Part shown: positions 26,559-36,260 of the stretch, piece by piece | How the letters are laid out: every line of letters begins with the position of its first letter | Numbering within the stretch: position 1 is the stretch's first letter | NCBI GenBank assembly: GCA_028868905.1 | Contig: JAGWTQ010000002.1 | Location: 1 to 57,709 of the forward strand | Source: Betaproteobacteria bacterium | Lineage (GTDB): Bacteria > Pseudomonadota > Gammaproteobacteria > Burkholderiales > Ferrovaceae | Length of the DNA stretch: 57,709 nucleotides | Direction of reading: 5' to 3' | Translations under genes and position numbers: made by a program | The notes under the pieces: generated by a model | Seen by the model: the letters and a program-made list of their open reading frames with translations, nothing else | Databases searched by the model: none | Told to the model about the DNA's origin: nothing

Positions 26559-27950
26559 ATGGCAAACGGATTGATGACAGTTTCCTATGTCGCTGCGGCG
26601 ATTCTTTTCATATTGAGCCTGGGCGGGCTGTCCCGCCAGGAAACCGCGCGCCGCGGCAATTTCTACGGCGCCCTGGGCATGGCGATCGCGATTCTCGCCA
26701 CCATCATCGGCGCGCACGTGACGGGCTATGCCTTGCTGGTTCCGGCCATCGTGGTCGGTGCCTTCGTGGGCTGGACATTGGCTGTCCGGGTTGAAATGAC
26801 CCAGATGCCGGAACTGGTGGCGGTGCTGCACAGTTTCGTGGGTCTTGCCGCAACCCTCGTGGGCTATGCCAGTTATCTCGATCCCGGCGCCCATTTCACG
26901 GGTGCGGAAAAATCCATCCACGAAGTGGAAATTTTCCTTGGGGTATTCATTGGCGCCATCACCTTCACCGGCTCCATCATTGCGTTTGGCAAGCTGCGCG
27001 GATCCATTTCGGGCAAGCCGCTCATGCTGCCGGCCCGTCATTGGCTCAACCTGGCAGGCATCCTGCTCTCCGTGTACCTGGGCGCCGTGTTCCTGGGGGC
27101 CGAAGGCACGGCAGGATTGCCGGCGCTGCTGGTGATGACCGTGATCGCACTGCTCATCGGCATTCACCTGGTGATGGGGATTGGGGGTGCGGACATGCCG
27201 GTGGTGGTGTCCATGCTCAACAGCTACTCGGGCTGGGCGGCGGCAGCCACGGGTTTCATGCTGTCCAATGACCTGCTGATCGTGACCGGCGCACTGGTGG
27301 GCAGCAGCGGCGCCATTCTCTCCTACATCATGTGCCGTGCCATGAACCGCAGTTTCGTGAGCGTGATCCTGGGCGGCTTCGGAACGGGAGGCGGCACGTC
27401 GAGCGCGGAAGCGCCGGCGGGCGAAGTGGTGGCCATTTCGGCCGAGGACACGGCCCAGCTGCTGGCCGATGCCAAGGAAGTGATCATCGTTCCCGGCTAT
27501 GGCATGGCGGTGGCCCAGGCCCAGGGCGTGATCAGCGAAATCACCAAGCGGCTGCGCTCCAAGGGCGTGAAGGTCCGCTTTGCCATCCACCCCGTGGCCG
27601 GTCGCCTGCCGGGGCACATGAACGTGCTGCTGGCGGAAGCCAAGGTACCTTACGACATCGTGATGGAAATGGACGAAATCAATGCCGATTTCCCCGAAAC
27701 CGACGCGGTGCTGGTGGTGGGGGCCAACGACATCGTCAATCCGAGCGCGCAGGAAGATCCGGGCAGCCCGATTGCCGGCATGCCCGTGCTGGAAGTGTGG
27801 AAAGCCAAGACGGTGGTGGTGTTCAAGCGCAGCATGGCCACCGGCTACGCCGGGGTGGAAAATCCGCTGTTCTACAAGGAAAATACGCGCATGCTGTTTG
27901 GAGATGCGAAGAAGAGCGTGGACGGCATCCTGGCCCACATTCCCTCCTGA
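26559..27950 (+). CDS. pntB: NAD(P) transhydrogenase subunit beta
   Basis: The 463-aa beta subunit. About nine membrane helices form the proton channel (residues 1-270). The NADP(H)-binding domain III follows, with [33 protein letters not shown] and a Rossmann-like [13 protein letters not shown] chose ATG 26559 ([14 protein letters not shown]); an upstream in-frame TTG at 26544 overlaps the pntA stop. It is followed by an intrinsic terminator. Confidence 0.96.
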   Translation: MANGLMTVSYVAAAILFILSLGGLSRQETARRGNFYGALGMAIAILATIIGAHVTGYALLVPAIVVGAFVGWTLAVRVEMTQMPELVAVLHSFVGLAATLVGYASYLDPGAHFTGAEKSIHEVEIFLGVFIGAITFTGSIIAFGKLRGSISGKPLMLPARHWLNLAGILLSVYLGAVFLGAEGTAGLPALLVMTVIALLIGIHLVMGIGGADMPVVVSMLNSYSGWAAAATGFMLSNDLLIVTGALVGSSGAILSYIMCRAMNRSFVSVILGGFGTGGGTSSAEAPAGEVVAISAEDTAQLLADAKEVIIVPGYGMAVAQAQGVISEITKRLRSKGVKVRFAIHPVAGRLPGHMNVLLAEAKVPYDIVMEMDEINADFPETDAVLVVGANDIVNPSAQEDPGSPIAGMPVLEVWKAKTVVVFKRSMATGYAGVENPLFYKENTRMLFGDAKKSVDGILAHIPS

Positions 27951-27989
27951 CCGGGCAAAGCCGGAGTTTCAACCGGCCGCTTCATCCAT

Positions 27990-28021
27990 CCCCAGACTCA
28001 GAGATGAGCTGGGGATTTTTT
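27990..28021 (+). terminator. Intrinsic terminator of pntAB
   Basis: CCCCAG-A-CTCA / TGAG-CTGGGG forms a 10-bp stem with one bulged A and the stable tetraloop GAGA (27990-28014), followed by ATTTTTT. It lies 40 bases after the pntB stop and ends that operon. Confidence 0.9.
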
Positions 28022-28042
28022 AATCTGTCTGCGACTGCAATC

Positions 28043-28897
28043 ATGACGACAACGACGACAACGACGCATTGCAGAAAAACCCCTTTTCACAGTCGTGCAA
28101 CACGAAGAGGGTACCCTGCCTGGAGGCTCCGGCGGACGCTGGCTGCCTTGCTGGCAGGCCTGTGGATGGCGGGTCCTGCCCGCGCCGTCCTGCAGGACGA
28201 AATCCAGGTCTACGACGACAGCATCAACAAGCCCGGGCAATGGGGCCTGGAATTGCATTTGAATTCCACGCCGTCGGGCATTTCGACGCGCGAGTATCCG
28301 GGGGAAATCCAGAACGTGCACGGTTATCGGGGCACGCCGGAAATCAGTTATGGCCTGACCGACACCCTGGAAGCGGGGCTTTACCTGCCGGTGGTGCACG
28401 ATGCCTCGGGAGCCACCGAGTTTGCAGGACCCCGGGTTCGCATGAAATGGATTCCGCGCCAGGCGCCGGAGACGGGCGGCCTGTTCTACGGGGTCAATGT
28501 GGAGGTCTCGGCTGTGAAACCGCGCTATGAACAGTACCAGAACTCCATGGAGCTGCGGCCGATCATCGGCTATCGGACGCCCGACTGGCTGCTGGCTGCC
28601 AACCCGAGCCTCGACTATCCGCTGCGTGCCGGCTATCGGCAGGGCGGGCCGGATTTCGATCCGGGCGTCAAAGTGGCGCGCACGGTGGCCCAGGGCATCG
28701 CGGCCGGCTTTGAATATTATGGCGACATCGGCAGCATCAACGGCCCGTTGCCTTTCGCCCAGCAAAACCATGTGCTGTTCCTGGCGCTGGACGTGGATCG
28801 CAAGCCCTGGATTTTCAACGTGGGCATCGGTCGTGGCCTGACTTCCTCGTCGGATCGCTGGACCCTGAAAAGCATTTTTGAAATCCCCTTCGACTGA
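28043..28897 (+). CDS. Outer-membrane beta-barrel protein of unknown transport role
   Basis: A 284-aa exported protein. A basic N region (several Arg) and hydrophobic stretch TLAALLAGLWMAGPARA are followed by DEIQVYDDSINKPGQWGLELH and alternating amphipathic strands to the end (FEIPFD). The phrases PEISYGLTDTLEAGLYLP and GFEYYGDIG are typical of small barrels of the phenol-degradation MetA/transporter-like group. The start is uncertain: ATG 28043, encoding a run of seven threonines, has no clear ribosome-binding site and lies just after the pntAB terminator. The next gene begins two bases after its stop, so the two probably form an operon. Confidence 0.72.
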   Translation: MTTTTTTTHCRKTPFHSRATRRGYPAWRLRRTLAALLAGLWMAGPARAVLQDEIQVYDDSINKPGQWGLELHLNSTPSGISTREYPGEIQNVHGYRGTPEISYGLTDTLEAGLYLPVVHDASGATEFAGPRVRMKWIPRQAPETGGLFYGVNVEVSAVKPRYEQYQNSMELRPIIGYRTPDWLLAANPSLDYPLRAGYRQGGPDFDPGVKVARTVAQGIAAGFEYYGDIGSINGPLPFAQQNHVLFLALDVDRKPWIFNVGIGRGLTSSSDRWTLKSIFEIPFD

Positions 28898-28898
28898 C

Positions 28899-30176
28899 GT
28901 GATCCTGTTCCGCATACTGATTCTCTGCCTGCCGATCCTGGCGTTTGCGGCTGATCCCGCAAGCGACTGGGCCTGGCACGCGGACGAGACCCTGATCGGG
29001 CAGGAGCACGGCAGCTTTTACTCGGCGCGCCCGGATGGCGCCAATAGTTTCCTGTCGCACTCGGAACGTTCCTATTCTTCAGTTACCGGGGTCGATCTGG
29101 GACATGCGCTGGGCAGGGACGCCGAAGCCTGGGTGCGATTTGAAACCATCCGCGGCATTCCGCTGAGCGATGCCGGCGGCCTGGCCGCGCTCACCAACAA
29201 CGACATGCAGCGCATCATGGAGAACCGCTTCGTCTCCTATGTGGCGCTCGCTTTCGTCACCCGCTACTGGTCACTGGGCGGGGACAGCGTCCGGCTCGAC
29301 GCGGACAGCACCCAGCTGGCACGGGACAGCTCTTCGCGGCGCGCCAGCCTGACGGTGGGCAAGGTGGACGTGCTGGGCCTTTTTGACGACAACGCCTATG
29401 CCCACAAGGCGGACGACCAGTTCCTGAACTGGTGTTTCATGACCAGTTGCGCCTACGACTTTGCGGCGGATGCCCGCGGCTACACTTGGGGCATCGACGG
29501 TGCGCTCGACTGGGATGACTGGTCCACCCGGGCCGGATGGTTTGCCATGCCGCGCCTGCCCAACCAGCTGGAAATCGACGGTTCCGTCGGTCAGCACTTC
29601 GGCGTCAACTGGGAACTGGAGCGGCGCTGGGTCGGTGGTGCGCTGAAATTTCTGGCCTATCAAGGGCGCATGAAGCTGTCGGACTACACGCAGTTTGCCG
29701 GGCAGAGCGGGGTGTTCATCCAGAATGCCCCCAAGACGGATGCCAAGCGCGGGGGCGCGGGCCTGAACCTGCAGCAGGCCATCTCCCCGGATATCGGATT
29801 CTTTGGCCGGATTTTCTGGACCGGCGGGCACAGCGAAAGCATGGCCTTCACGGAAGCGGACCGCAGCCAAAGCACCGGCGTGGTGTTTGGGGGTAACCTG
29901 TGGGGGCGGGTTCTGGATGGCATCGGGATTGGCTATGCGCGCAATGAAATCAGCCAGGCTCGCCAGAATTTTCTGGCGGCAGGCAATTATGACCTGTTCA
30001 TCGGGGACGGTTATCTGGCCTATGCCCCGGAGTCCGTGCTGGAAACCTATTACAAGATTGGCCTCGTGAAAGGGGTGCACCTCACCCTGGACTGGCAGCG
30101 CATCAACAATCCCGCCTACAATCAGGAGCGCGGGCCAGTCAGCGTGTACGGCGTCCGCTTTCACGCCGAATTCTGA
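28899..30176 (+). CDS. OprB-like carbohydrate-selective porin
   Basis: A 425-aa outer-membrane barrel. The short signal peptide (FRILILCLPILAFA) precedes the mature start ADPASDWAWHADETL. Recognisable family text includes LTVGKVDVLGLFDDNAYAH, DDQFLNWCFMTSCAYDFAAD and a C-terminal aromatic strand ending HAEF, which signals barrel assembly. Proteins of this group let sugars or other small solutes cross the outer membrane. The start may be GTG 28899 or TTG 28878; the former fits the signal peptide. It lies two bases after the preceding barrel gene. Confidence 0.82.
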   Translation: MILFRILILCLPILAFAADPASDWAWHADETLIGQEHGSFYSARPDGANSFLSHSERSYSSVTGVDLGHALGRDAEAWVRFETIRGIPLSDAGGLAALTNNDMQRIMENRFVSYVALAFVTRYWSLGGDSVRLDADSTQLARDSSSRRASLTVGKVDVLGLFDDNAYAHKADDQFLNWCFMTSCAYDFAADARGYTWGIDGALDWDDWSTRAGWFAMPRLPNQLEIDGSVGQHFGVNWELERRWVGGALKFLAYQGRMKLSDYTQFAGQSGVFIQNAPKTDAKRGGAGLNLQQAISPDIGFFGRIFWTGGHSESMAFTEADRSQSTGVVFGGNLWGRVLDGIGIGYARNEISQARQNFLAAGNYDLFIGDGYLAYAPESVLETYYKIGLVKGVHLTLDWQRINNPAYNQERGPVSVYGVRFHAEF

Positions 30177-30224
30177 TTCCTTAAATTCCGGGCCACGGCC
30201 CGTCATCTTCGCCAGGAGCATTTC

Positions 30225-30638
30225 ATGTACATCAAACCCGCATTGTCGCTTGCCGATGCCAAGGCCGTGGCCGCCGCGGCGCGCGCCAAGGCCGAAGAAA
30301 ACAACTGGAACGTGGTCATTGCCATCGTGGACGAAAGCGGCCACCTGATGTTGCTGGAACGCATGGATTACACCCAGCTGGGCTCGGTCGAAGTGGCCCA
30401 GGCCAAGGCCCGCACGGCATTCCTCTTTCGCCGCCCCACCCAGAAGCTGGAGGAAAGCATCCTGGGAGGCCGCTCGGTCATACTGAACCTGCCGGTCATG
30501 CCGATCGAAGGTGGCGTGCCGCTCATGAACAAGGGGGAAATGATCGGCGCCATCGGCGTGTCCGGCGTTCAGTCGTTCCAGGACGGCCTCATCGCTGAAG
30601 CCGGTGCGGCACTGGCCGCCAACTTCAACAAGGCCTGA
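30225..30638 (+). CDS. GlcG/HbpS-family protein
   Basis: A 137-aa single-domain protein of the GlcG/HbpS fold (MYIKPALSLADAKAVAAAARAKA start, VVIAIVDESGHLMLLERMD core, GEMIGAIGVSG near the end). Members bind haem or occur in glycolate and corrinoid loci; the exact role is often unknown. There is no signal peptide. It starts 48 bases after the OprB-type gene with CAGGAGC upstream and may belong to that operon. Confidence 0.85.
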   Translation: MYIKPALSLADAKAVAAAARAKAEENNWNVVIAIVDESGHLMLLERMDYTQLGSVEVAQAKARTAFLFRRPTQKLEESILGGRSVILNLPVMPIEGGVPLMNKGEMIGAIGVSGVQSFQDGLIAEAGAALAANFNKA

Positions 30639-30651
30639 CGCACCCTGGCCG

Positions 30652-31776
30652 ATGCGCTGGGATATTTTCTGCAAGGTCATCGACAACTTCGGCGACGCCG
30701 GCGTCGCCTGGCGCCTGGCACGCCAGCTCCAGGCGGAGCAGGGGGCCGATGTCCGCCTCATCATCGACGACATGGCCACCCTGGCGCGACTGGACCGGCG
30801 CGTGCGCCCGGATGCGGAAGCGCAAACCGTCGGCGGCATCACGGTGATGCGCTGGGGCCGGCCGCTGGGTGCCGTGGCGGACGTGGTGGTGGAAACTTTT
30901 GCCTGCGAAGCGCCGCCCCAATACGTGGAAGCCATGGCCGAACGCAGTCCCGCCCCGCCCTGGATCAACCTGGAATACCTGAGCGCTGAAGACTGGGTCG
31001 GGCGTTGCCACCGGCTGCCGTCACCCCACCCCCGTCATCTCCTGACACGCCATTTCTTCTTTCCCGGGTTTGGGCCCGAGACCGGCGGGCTGTTGCGCGA
31101 GCGCGGCCTGCTGGCGGCACGCGATGCGTTCCAGGGCGCATCGGCGGCACGGGATCGCTTCTGGCAGGACTTGGCCCTGCCGTCCCCGGCAGCGGAAGAG
31201 CAGGTGGTGACGCTGTTCGGGTACGACACCGTGCAGGTGCATGATCTTTTTGACGCCTGGTCCGCTTCGAAACACCCCGTGCGCTGCCTGATTCCCGACC
31301 ACACGCCGCTGGCTGCCCGTGCCGTCCATCATGTCCGGCGCCCCGCCGGAGAGAACCGGGCAACGCTGGGAGCCCTCACCCTGGCCTGGATTCCGTTCAG
31401 GGATCAGGTGGATTACGACCCCCTGCTGTGGGCGGCCGATTTCAACTTCGTGCGCGGGGAGGACTCCTTTGTCCGCGCCCAGTGGGCTGCCCGCCCCATG
31501 GCCTGGCACATTTATCCGCAGCCCGGGGACGCCCATCGCATCAAGCTGGAAGCGTTCCTGGAAAAATACCTGGCCGGCCTTGAACCTCCGGTGGCGCAGC
31601 GGGTCCATGATCTGTTCCTGGCCTGGAACGGGGAAGGGCATCTGGGCGAGGCCTGGAATGCGCTCTCCGGCGACTGGCCCCTGTGGACGGCCCATGCCGC
31701 GACCTGGGCCGGACAGCTTGCAGCCGGCCCGGATCTGGTGAGCAATCTTGCGGATTTTGTTGAGAAATTGTTATAA
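30652..31776 (+). CDS. earP: EF-P arginine 32 rhamnosyltransferase
   Basis: EarP (374 aa) transfers rhamnose from dTDP-L-rhamnose to Arg32 of elongation factor P, which activates EF-P for rescuing polyproline-stalled ribosomes. The start MRWDIFCKVIDNFGDAGV is diagnostic, with the conserved aspartate in NFGDAG. C-terminal donor-site residues lie in FNFVRGEDSFVRAQWA. ATG 30652 is the natural start; a frame open to 30604 overlaps the previous gene. efp follows directly, its promoter overlapping the earP end. Confidence 0.96.
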   Translation: MRWDIFCKVIDNFGDAGVAWRLARQLQAEQGADVRLIIDDMATLARLDRRVRPDAEAQTVGGITVMRWGRPLGAVADVVVETFACEAPPQYVEAMAERSPAPPWINLEYLSAEDWVGRCHRLPSPHPRHLLTRHFFFPGFGPETGGLLRERGLLAARDAFQGASAARDRFWQDLALPSPAAEEQVVTLFGYDTVQVHDLFDAWSASKHPVRCLIPDHTPLAARAVHHVRRPAGENRATLGALTLAWIPFRDQVDYDPLLWAADFNFVRGEDSFVRAQWAARPMAWHIYPQPGDAHRIKLEAFLEKYLAGLEPPVAQRVHDLFLAWNGEGHLGEAWNALSGDWPLWTAHAATWAGQLAAGPDLVSNLADFVEKLL

Positions 31777-31777
31777 T
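31748..31777 (+). promoter_or_regulatory. Sigma-70 promoter of efp inside the earP 3' end
   Basis: TTGCGG (31748-31753), an 18-bp spacer and a perfect TATAAT (31772-31777), the latter overlapping the earP stop codon. It gives a leader of about 35 bases before the efp ATG, so efp can be expressed more strongly than earP. Confidence 0.7.
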
Positions 31778-31817
31778 TTACAGTTAATTTTTAATTCTTC
31801 CCCCAGGAATCAGGCGC

Positions 31818-32378
31818 ATGAAACAGGCACAAGAACTTCGTTCCGGTAACGTGATCATGGTCGGCAAAGACCCCATGGTCATCCAGAAGACCGAATACAA
31901 CAAGGGCGGACGTAGCGCGGCCGTCGTCAAGATGAAGCTCAGGAACCTGCTGACCGGCGCAGCCAGCGAAGTGGTGTACAAGGCCGACGACAAGCTCGAC
32001 CAGGTGATCCTTGAGCGCAAGGAAGTGACCTACTCGTACTATGCCGACCCTTCCTACGTGTTCGTGGACAGCGAGTACAACCAGCACGAAATGGACAAGG
32101 AAAGCCTGGGCGATGCGCTCAACTACCTTGAAGACGGCATGCCCGGGGAAATCACGCTGTATGAAGGCCGTGCCATCTCTGTGGAATTGCCCAGCTCGCT
32201 GGTGCGTGAAATCGAATACACGGAGCCTGCCGTGCGTGGCGACACTTCCGGCAAGGTGCTGAAGCCCGCCCGCCTGAAGAATGGCTTCACCATTTCCGTG
32301 CCGCTGTTCTGCGAGACCGGCGACCGGATCGAAATCGACACCAGCACCGGCGAATACCGTCGCCGCGTCACGGGCTGA
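31818..32378 (+). CDS. efp: Elongation factor P (Arg32 type)
   Basis: EF-P (186 aa) binds between the P and E sites and speeds peptide-bond formation at consecutive prolines. The N-terminal KOW-like domain carries the modification loop [11 protein letters not shown] with Arg exactly at position 32, followed by two OB domains ending GEYRRRVTG. The Arg, instead of the Lys found in E. coli, fits the adjacent EarP and implies rhamnosylation rather than beta-lysylation. Confidence 0.98.
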   Translation: MKQAQELRSGNVIMVGKDPMVIQKTEYNKGGRSAAVVKMKLRNLLTGAASEVVYKADDKLDQVILERKEVTYSYYADPSYVFVDSEYNQHEMDKESLGDALNYLEDGMPGEITLYEGRAISVELPSSLVREIEYTEPAVRGDTSGKVLKPARLKNGFTISVPLFCETGDRIEIDTSTGEYRRRVTG

Positions 32379-32389
32379 CCCAACCCGCC

Positions 32390-33490
32390 ATGGCGCTCAA
32401 ACGACCCCAGGGGGCAGCAGGGCGCCTGGTGTGGGTGGAGCACCAGTCCCGGGTGCTGGCGGATAATCCGCTGGGCGATCCGTCCCTGCGCCGTTTTCCG
32501 GTCTGGCTCCCGCCGCAGTACGACCAGCCAGCCTTTCAGGGCCGGCGATTCCCCGTGTTCTATGACCTGGCCGGTTACCTGGGGGCCGGCCACGGTCACG
32601 TGAACTGGCGGCCTCTCGACGAGAACATTCCGGAACGGATGGAGCGGCTGATCCACGAAAAGGCGCTGGGTCCGGTCATCCTGGTGTTCCCAGACTGTTT
32701 CACGGCCCTGGGCGGTACCCAGTACATCAATTCCAGCGCCATCGGCCGCTACGCGGATTACCTGACGCGTGAAATCGTTCCATTCATCGACCGTGAATTC
32801 CGTACCCTGGCCTCGCGCGAGCACCGTGGCGTGTTCGGCAAGTCTTCAGGCGGCTACGGCGCGATGGTGCACGGCATGAAATACCCACAGGTCTGGGGCG
32901 GCGTGGCCAACCATTCCGGCGATGCCTACTTCGATTTCGTCTATCGCAGCGACTGGCCCAATACCCTGAACGTGCTGGCGCGTTACAGCAAGCCGCAGGC
33001 CAAACCGGGAGCGTTCCGGATGAAAGCGGACCGCGGGCTGGGGAAAGGGCTGGACGATGGCCGGGTGAAGCGTTTTCTGCAACACGTGTGGCAGGAAGCA
33101 AAGCCTTCCCACGCCGAAACCCATGCCCTCATGAATCTCTGCATGGCCGCCAGCTATGATCCCGATCCGCGGGCGCCCAACGGGTTCAGGCTGCCGTTTC
33201 ACCTGGACAGCGGGGCACTGATTCCCGAACGCTGGAACCGCTGGCTGGCGCAGGATCCCGTGCACCTGGTGGGGCAGCATGCCAAGGCGCTCAAGTCGCT
33301 CAAGGCGCTCTTCATCGATTGCGGCTGGCGCGACCAGTACCACATCCATTTCGGCAGCCGCCAGTTGTCGCAGCAGCTCGATCGCCTGGGTGTTCCCCAT
33401 CGCTACGAAGAATTCGACGACACCCATTCGGGTATCGACTACCGGCTGGACCGCAGCCTGCCTTTCCTTTTCAAAGCCCTGAAAAGCTGA
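32390..33490 (+). CDS. Putative esterase, esterase D/enterochelin esterase fold
   Basis: A 366-aa alpha/beta hydrolase of the Esterase (PF00756-type) family. The nucleophile elbow is FGKSSGGYGA, preceded by REHRGV as usual for the family. The acid and His are likely in the C-terminal CGWRDQYHIHFG and DDTHSGIDYRLD stretches. There is no signal peptide. The substrate is unknown; related enzymes cleave S-formylglutathione, trehalose esters or siderophores. It starts 12 bases after efp, so read-through from efp is likely, and overlaps the convergent dadA by 20 bases. Confidence 0.85.
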   Translation: MALKRPQGAAGRLVWVEHQSRVLADNPLGDPSLRRFPVWLPPQYDQPAFQGRRFPVFYDLAGYLGAGHGHVNWRPLDENIPERMERLIHEKALGPVILVFPDCFTALGGTQYINSSAIGRYADYLTREIVPFIDREFRTLASREHRGVFGKSSGGYGAMVHGMKYPQVWGGVANHSGDAYFDFVYRSDWPNTLNVLARYSKPQAKPGAFRMKADRGLGKGLDDGRVKRFLQHVWQEAKPSHAETHALMNLCMAASYDPDPRAPNGFRLPFHLDSGALIPERWNRWLAQDPVHLVGQHAKALKSLKALFIDCGWRDQYHIHFGSRQLSQQLDRLGVPHRYEEFDDTHSGIDYRLDRSLPFLFKALKS

Positions 33491-34718
33491 AATCCACTTC
33501 GGGGCGGCGTCCCGAAACGATCGCGGCCAGTGCCTTGCCGCTGCCGCAGCCCGTAGTCCAGCCCAGCGTGCCGTGCCCCGTGTTGAGGAACAGGTTGGGT
33601 ATCCGGGTACGCCCGATGAGCGGGCGGTTGGAAGGCGTGGCGGGACGAAGTCCGGCCCAGAACGTCGGCTGGCCGTAATCGGCCGCTTCCGGGAAAAGCA
33701 GGCGCGCGCGTTCGATCAGGGCGTTGCAGCGGGCTTCGTTGAGGCCGGTGTCGTAACCCGTGAACTCTGCGGTTCCGGCAATGCGCAGGGTATCGCCCAG
33801 GCGGCTGAATACCATTTTCCAGGCATCGTCGGTGATGCTGACCTGGGGTGCCGCTTCCGGCCGCAGCAGCGGCACCGTAGCCGAGTAGCCTTTGACGGGA
33901 TAGACGGGAATGCGGATGCCATGCGGACGCAGCAGGAGGGGCGTGTAGCTGCCCAGCGCTGCCACCACGGCATCGGCGCCCAGCAGTGTCTCCCGGCCGG
34001 CCAGGCGCACGCCGGTGATGCGGCCAGCTTCTTCCGCCAGCCCCAGCACGGACTGGTTGAAATGAAACACGACGCCCAGCGCCCGGCATTTTTCAGCCAG
34101 GACCTGGGTCCATTGATGCGCATCGCCAGATCCGTCGCCGGGCGTATAGGTGGCGCCGACCCAGGGGGCGCGCATGTTGCCCAGGGCCGGCTCGATGCGA
34201 AGCGCTTCTTCGCGGGTGATGCGATGGCGCGGGTAGCCCAGCCGGGTGATTGCTGCAGCAGCCCGGCTGCCGCGAGCCCATTCCGCCGGAGTGGCATACA
34301 GGTTGAGGATGCCGCGGTCGATGGCCTGGAATTCGATGCCGGTTTCGGCCCGCAACGCCTGCTGTGCGGCACGGCTGTACAACCCGAGGTTGAGCAGCTC
34401 GCGCAGGTTGTGCCGGTTCCGGGCGGGCCAGCATTCGAGAAAGAACTGTGCCCCCCACTGCCACTGGGCCAGATCCGCGCGCGGCCGGAACAGCACCGGC
34501 GCACGTTCGCTGAAACCCCATTTCCACAGTTGCGGCAGGGTTTCAAGGCTGGCCCAAGGCTCCACGTGGCCCACGGACAACTGGCTGCCATTGGCAAAAC
34601 TGGTTTCAAGCGCGGCACCGGGCTGGCGTTCGACCACGGTGACTTCGTGGCCTTCCTGGCGCAGGTACCAGGCGCTGCTCACACCCAGGATGCCAGCGCC
34701 CAGAACGACGACATGCAT
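33471..34718 (-). CDS. dadA: D-amino acid dehydrogenase
   Basis: FAD-dependent oxidative deamination of D-amino acids, notably D-alanine, feeding electrons to the respiratory chain (415 aa). The FAD Rossmann motif is VVLGAGILGVSSAWYL, then VVERQPGAALETSFANGSQLS, characteristic of DadA. ADAVVAALGSYTPLLL and the C-terminal LNTGHGTLGWTTGCGSGKALA complete the fold. No dadX racemase or Lrp-type regulator is adjacent. Confidence 0.95.
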   Translation of the reverse strand: MHVVVLGAGILGVSSAWYLRQEGHEVTVVERQPGAALETSFANGSQLSVGHVEPWASLETLPQLWKWGFSERAPVLFRPRADLAQWQWGAQFFLECWPARNRHNLRELLNLGLYSRAAQQALRAETGIEFQAIDRGILNLYATPAEWARGSRAAAAITRLGYPRHRITREEALRIEPALGNMRAPWVGATYTPGDGSGDAHQWTQVLAEKCRALGVVFHFNQSVLGLAEEAGRITGVRLAGRETLLGADAVVAALGSYTPLLLRPHGIRIPVYPVKGYSATVPLLRPEAAPQVSITDDAWKMVFSRLGDTLRIAGTAEFTGYDTGLNEARCNALIERARLLFPEAADYGQPTFWAGLRPATPSNRPLIGRTRIPNLFLNTGHGTLGWTTGCGSGKALAAIVSGRRPEVDFSFSGL

Positions 34719-34848
34719 GAACTGATTCCTTCCGACTTGGCCTGCAAACCGCGCGAATGAAAAAGGGGCACTCAGTTTAGCAGAAGCGGGAGCGCTCCGG
34801 CAGCGCTATAATGACGCCCGGTTTTCTTTATATATCAGGAAGCAGGTT

Positions 34849-35397
34849 ATGAATCTCGATCGAGTGCCGGCAGGGCGCGACATTCCCAACGATTTCAACG
34901 TCATCATCGAAATCCCGATGAATGGCGAACCCATCAAGTACGAACTGGACAAGGAAACCGGCGCCATGTTTGTGGACCGTTTCATGTCCACCGCCATGCA
35001 TTACCCCTGCAATTACGGGTACATCCCCAAAACGTTGTCTGCCGACGGCGATCCGGTGGACGTGCTGGTGTTGACGCCGATTCCGCTCATTACCGGGGTT
35101 GTGGTGCGCTGCCGGCCGATCGGCATGCTCAAGATGACCGACGAGGCGGGCGGAGACGCCAAGGTTCTGGCGGTGCCCGTGGACAAGCTGTGCAACATTT
35201 ATCGCCCCATCCAGAGCCCGCGCGACCTGCCCGAACTCACGCTCAACCAGATTGCCCACTTTTTCGAGCACTACAAGGATCTGGAGCCCGGCAAATGGGT
35301 CCGGATCGACGGCTGGGTGGGTCAGGAGGAAGCCAAGGCGGAAATCCTGACGGGTATCGAGAACTACGCCGGCGCCGAAAAGAAACCCATGTACTGA
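34849..35397 (+). CDS. ppa: Inorganic pyrophosphatase, family I
   Basis: Soluble pyrophosphatase (182 aa), hydrolysing PPi and pulling biosynthetic reactions forward. It has the signature [12 protein letters not shown] with three metal-binding Asp residues, plus [21 protein letters not shown] at the N terminus and the late [11 protein letters not shown]. An upstream TATAAT (34807-34812) lacks an obvious -35. AGGAAGCAGG precedes the ATG. bioC ends 5 bases beyond, convergent. Confidence 0.97.
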   Translation: MNLDRVPAGRDIPNDFNVIIEIPMNGEPIKYELDKETGAMFVDRFMSTAMHYPCNYGYIPKTLSADGDPVDVLVLTPIPLITGVVVRCRPIGMLKMTDEAGGDAKVLAVPVDKLCNIYRPIQSPRDLPELTLNQIAHFFEHYKDLEPGKWVRIDGWVGQEEAKAEILTGIENYAGAEKKPMY

Positions 35398-35402
35398 GGT
35401 CG

Positions 35403-36260
35403 TCAGGCCGCCTTCAGACCGATGATGGGACGCCCGTCCGGCATGGTGCGCGGGGCGGGCTTCCACGCATGGCCGTAAACGATTTCAAAGGTGGCCGGCA
35501 GGCCGTCGCTGCGGCGCAGGCGCTCGTATTCGGCAGTCAGGTTTTTCCATCGCTGTCTTCCCGTTAGGGTGCGGCGCCGCTCCGGCAGCGTGTTGATTCC
35601 ACCCATCAGGCGCAAGTCCCGCAACAGGCCGGGCAGGGCGGTGTAGGTTGCGGTCAGGTCTTCGCGATCCATGACCGGATCGGCAAAGCCGGCATGCACC
35701 AGGGCGTCGCCCACATCGTGCATGTCCGCAAATTCCTGCACGTGGGCGCAGCCGTCCGGATGACGTCCAAACACCTGCTTCAGTTCCTTCAGGGTGTCCG
35801 GTCCCAGCGTGCTGAAAATGAACAGCCCTTCGGGAGCCAGCACGCGCTGCACTTCCTGGATGACGGCTTGCGGGTCGCAGCTGGGCAACAGGAGGTTGGC
35901 CCAGACCAGGTCGACAACCCCTCCAGCCAGCGGCAGCTGCCCGGCATTGGCGCACAGCCGGTGGCGCCGGTCGGTGGTTCCGAACGTCCACCAGGAACGA
36001 CGGCGGGAGGGGTGCAGGCGGAGCAATTCGCAGGAAAAGTCGGCGCTCAGGATCTCGGCCTGGGGAAACAGGCGGCGCAATTCGTCGCCTGCCGCTCCGG
36101 TGCCGGCCCCCAGGTCCAGAATGCGATGGGCGGCAGGTTTGAGAAACGCCAGGTGTTCCAGCAGGCGCCGGCCGATCTCTTGTGCCAGAACCGCGCCTTC
36201 GGCGTGGTGCCCGGCGTGCCGGTCGAAAGCGCGGCGCAGGCGTGCCGTTTCAGGCGTCAC
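35403..36260 (-). CDS. bioC: Malonyl-ACP O-methyltransferase
   Basis: SAM-dependent methyltransferase (285 aa) that methylates malonyl-ACP to disguise it as a fatty-acid primer for pimelate synthesis in biotin formation. Motif I is [17 protein letters not shown], followed by the acidic residue of [19 protein letters not shown] and [19 protein letters not shown] are BioC-specific. I use the GTG at 36260, which overlaps the bioB stop as GTGA; the frame remains open far upstream within bioB but without a sensible start. It is last in bioB-bioC. Confidence 0.9.
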   Translation of the reverse strand: MTPETARLRRAFDRHAGHHAEGAVLAQEIGRRLLEHLAFLKPAAHRILDLGAGTGAAGDELRRLFPQAEILSADFSCELLRLHPSRRRSWWTFGTTDRRHRLCANAGQLPLAGGVVDLVWANLLLPSCDPQAVIQEVQRVLAPEGLFIFSTLGPDTLKELKQVFGRHPDGCAHVQEFADMHDVGDALVHAGFADPVMDREDLTATYTALPGLLRDLRLMGGINTLPERRRTLTGRQRWKNLTAEYERLRRSDGLPATFEIVYGHAWKPAPRTMPDGRPIIGLKAA

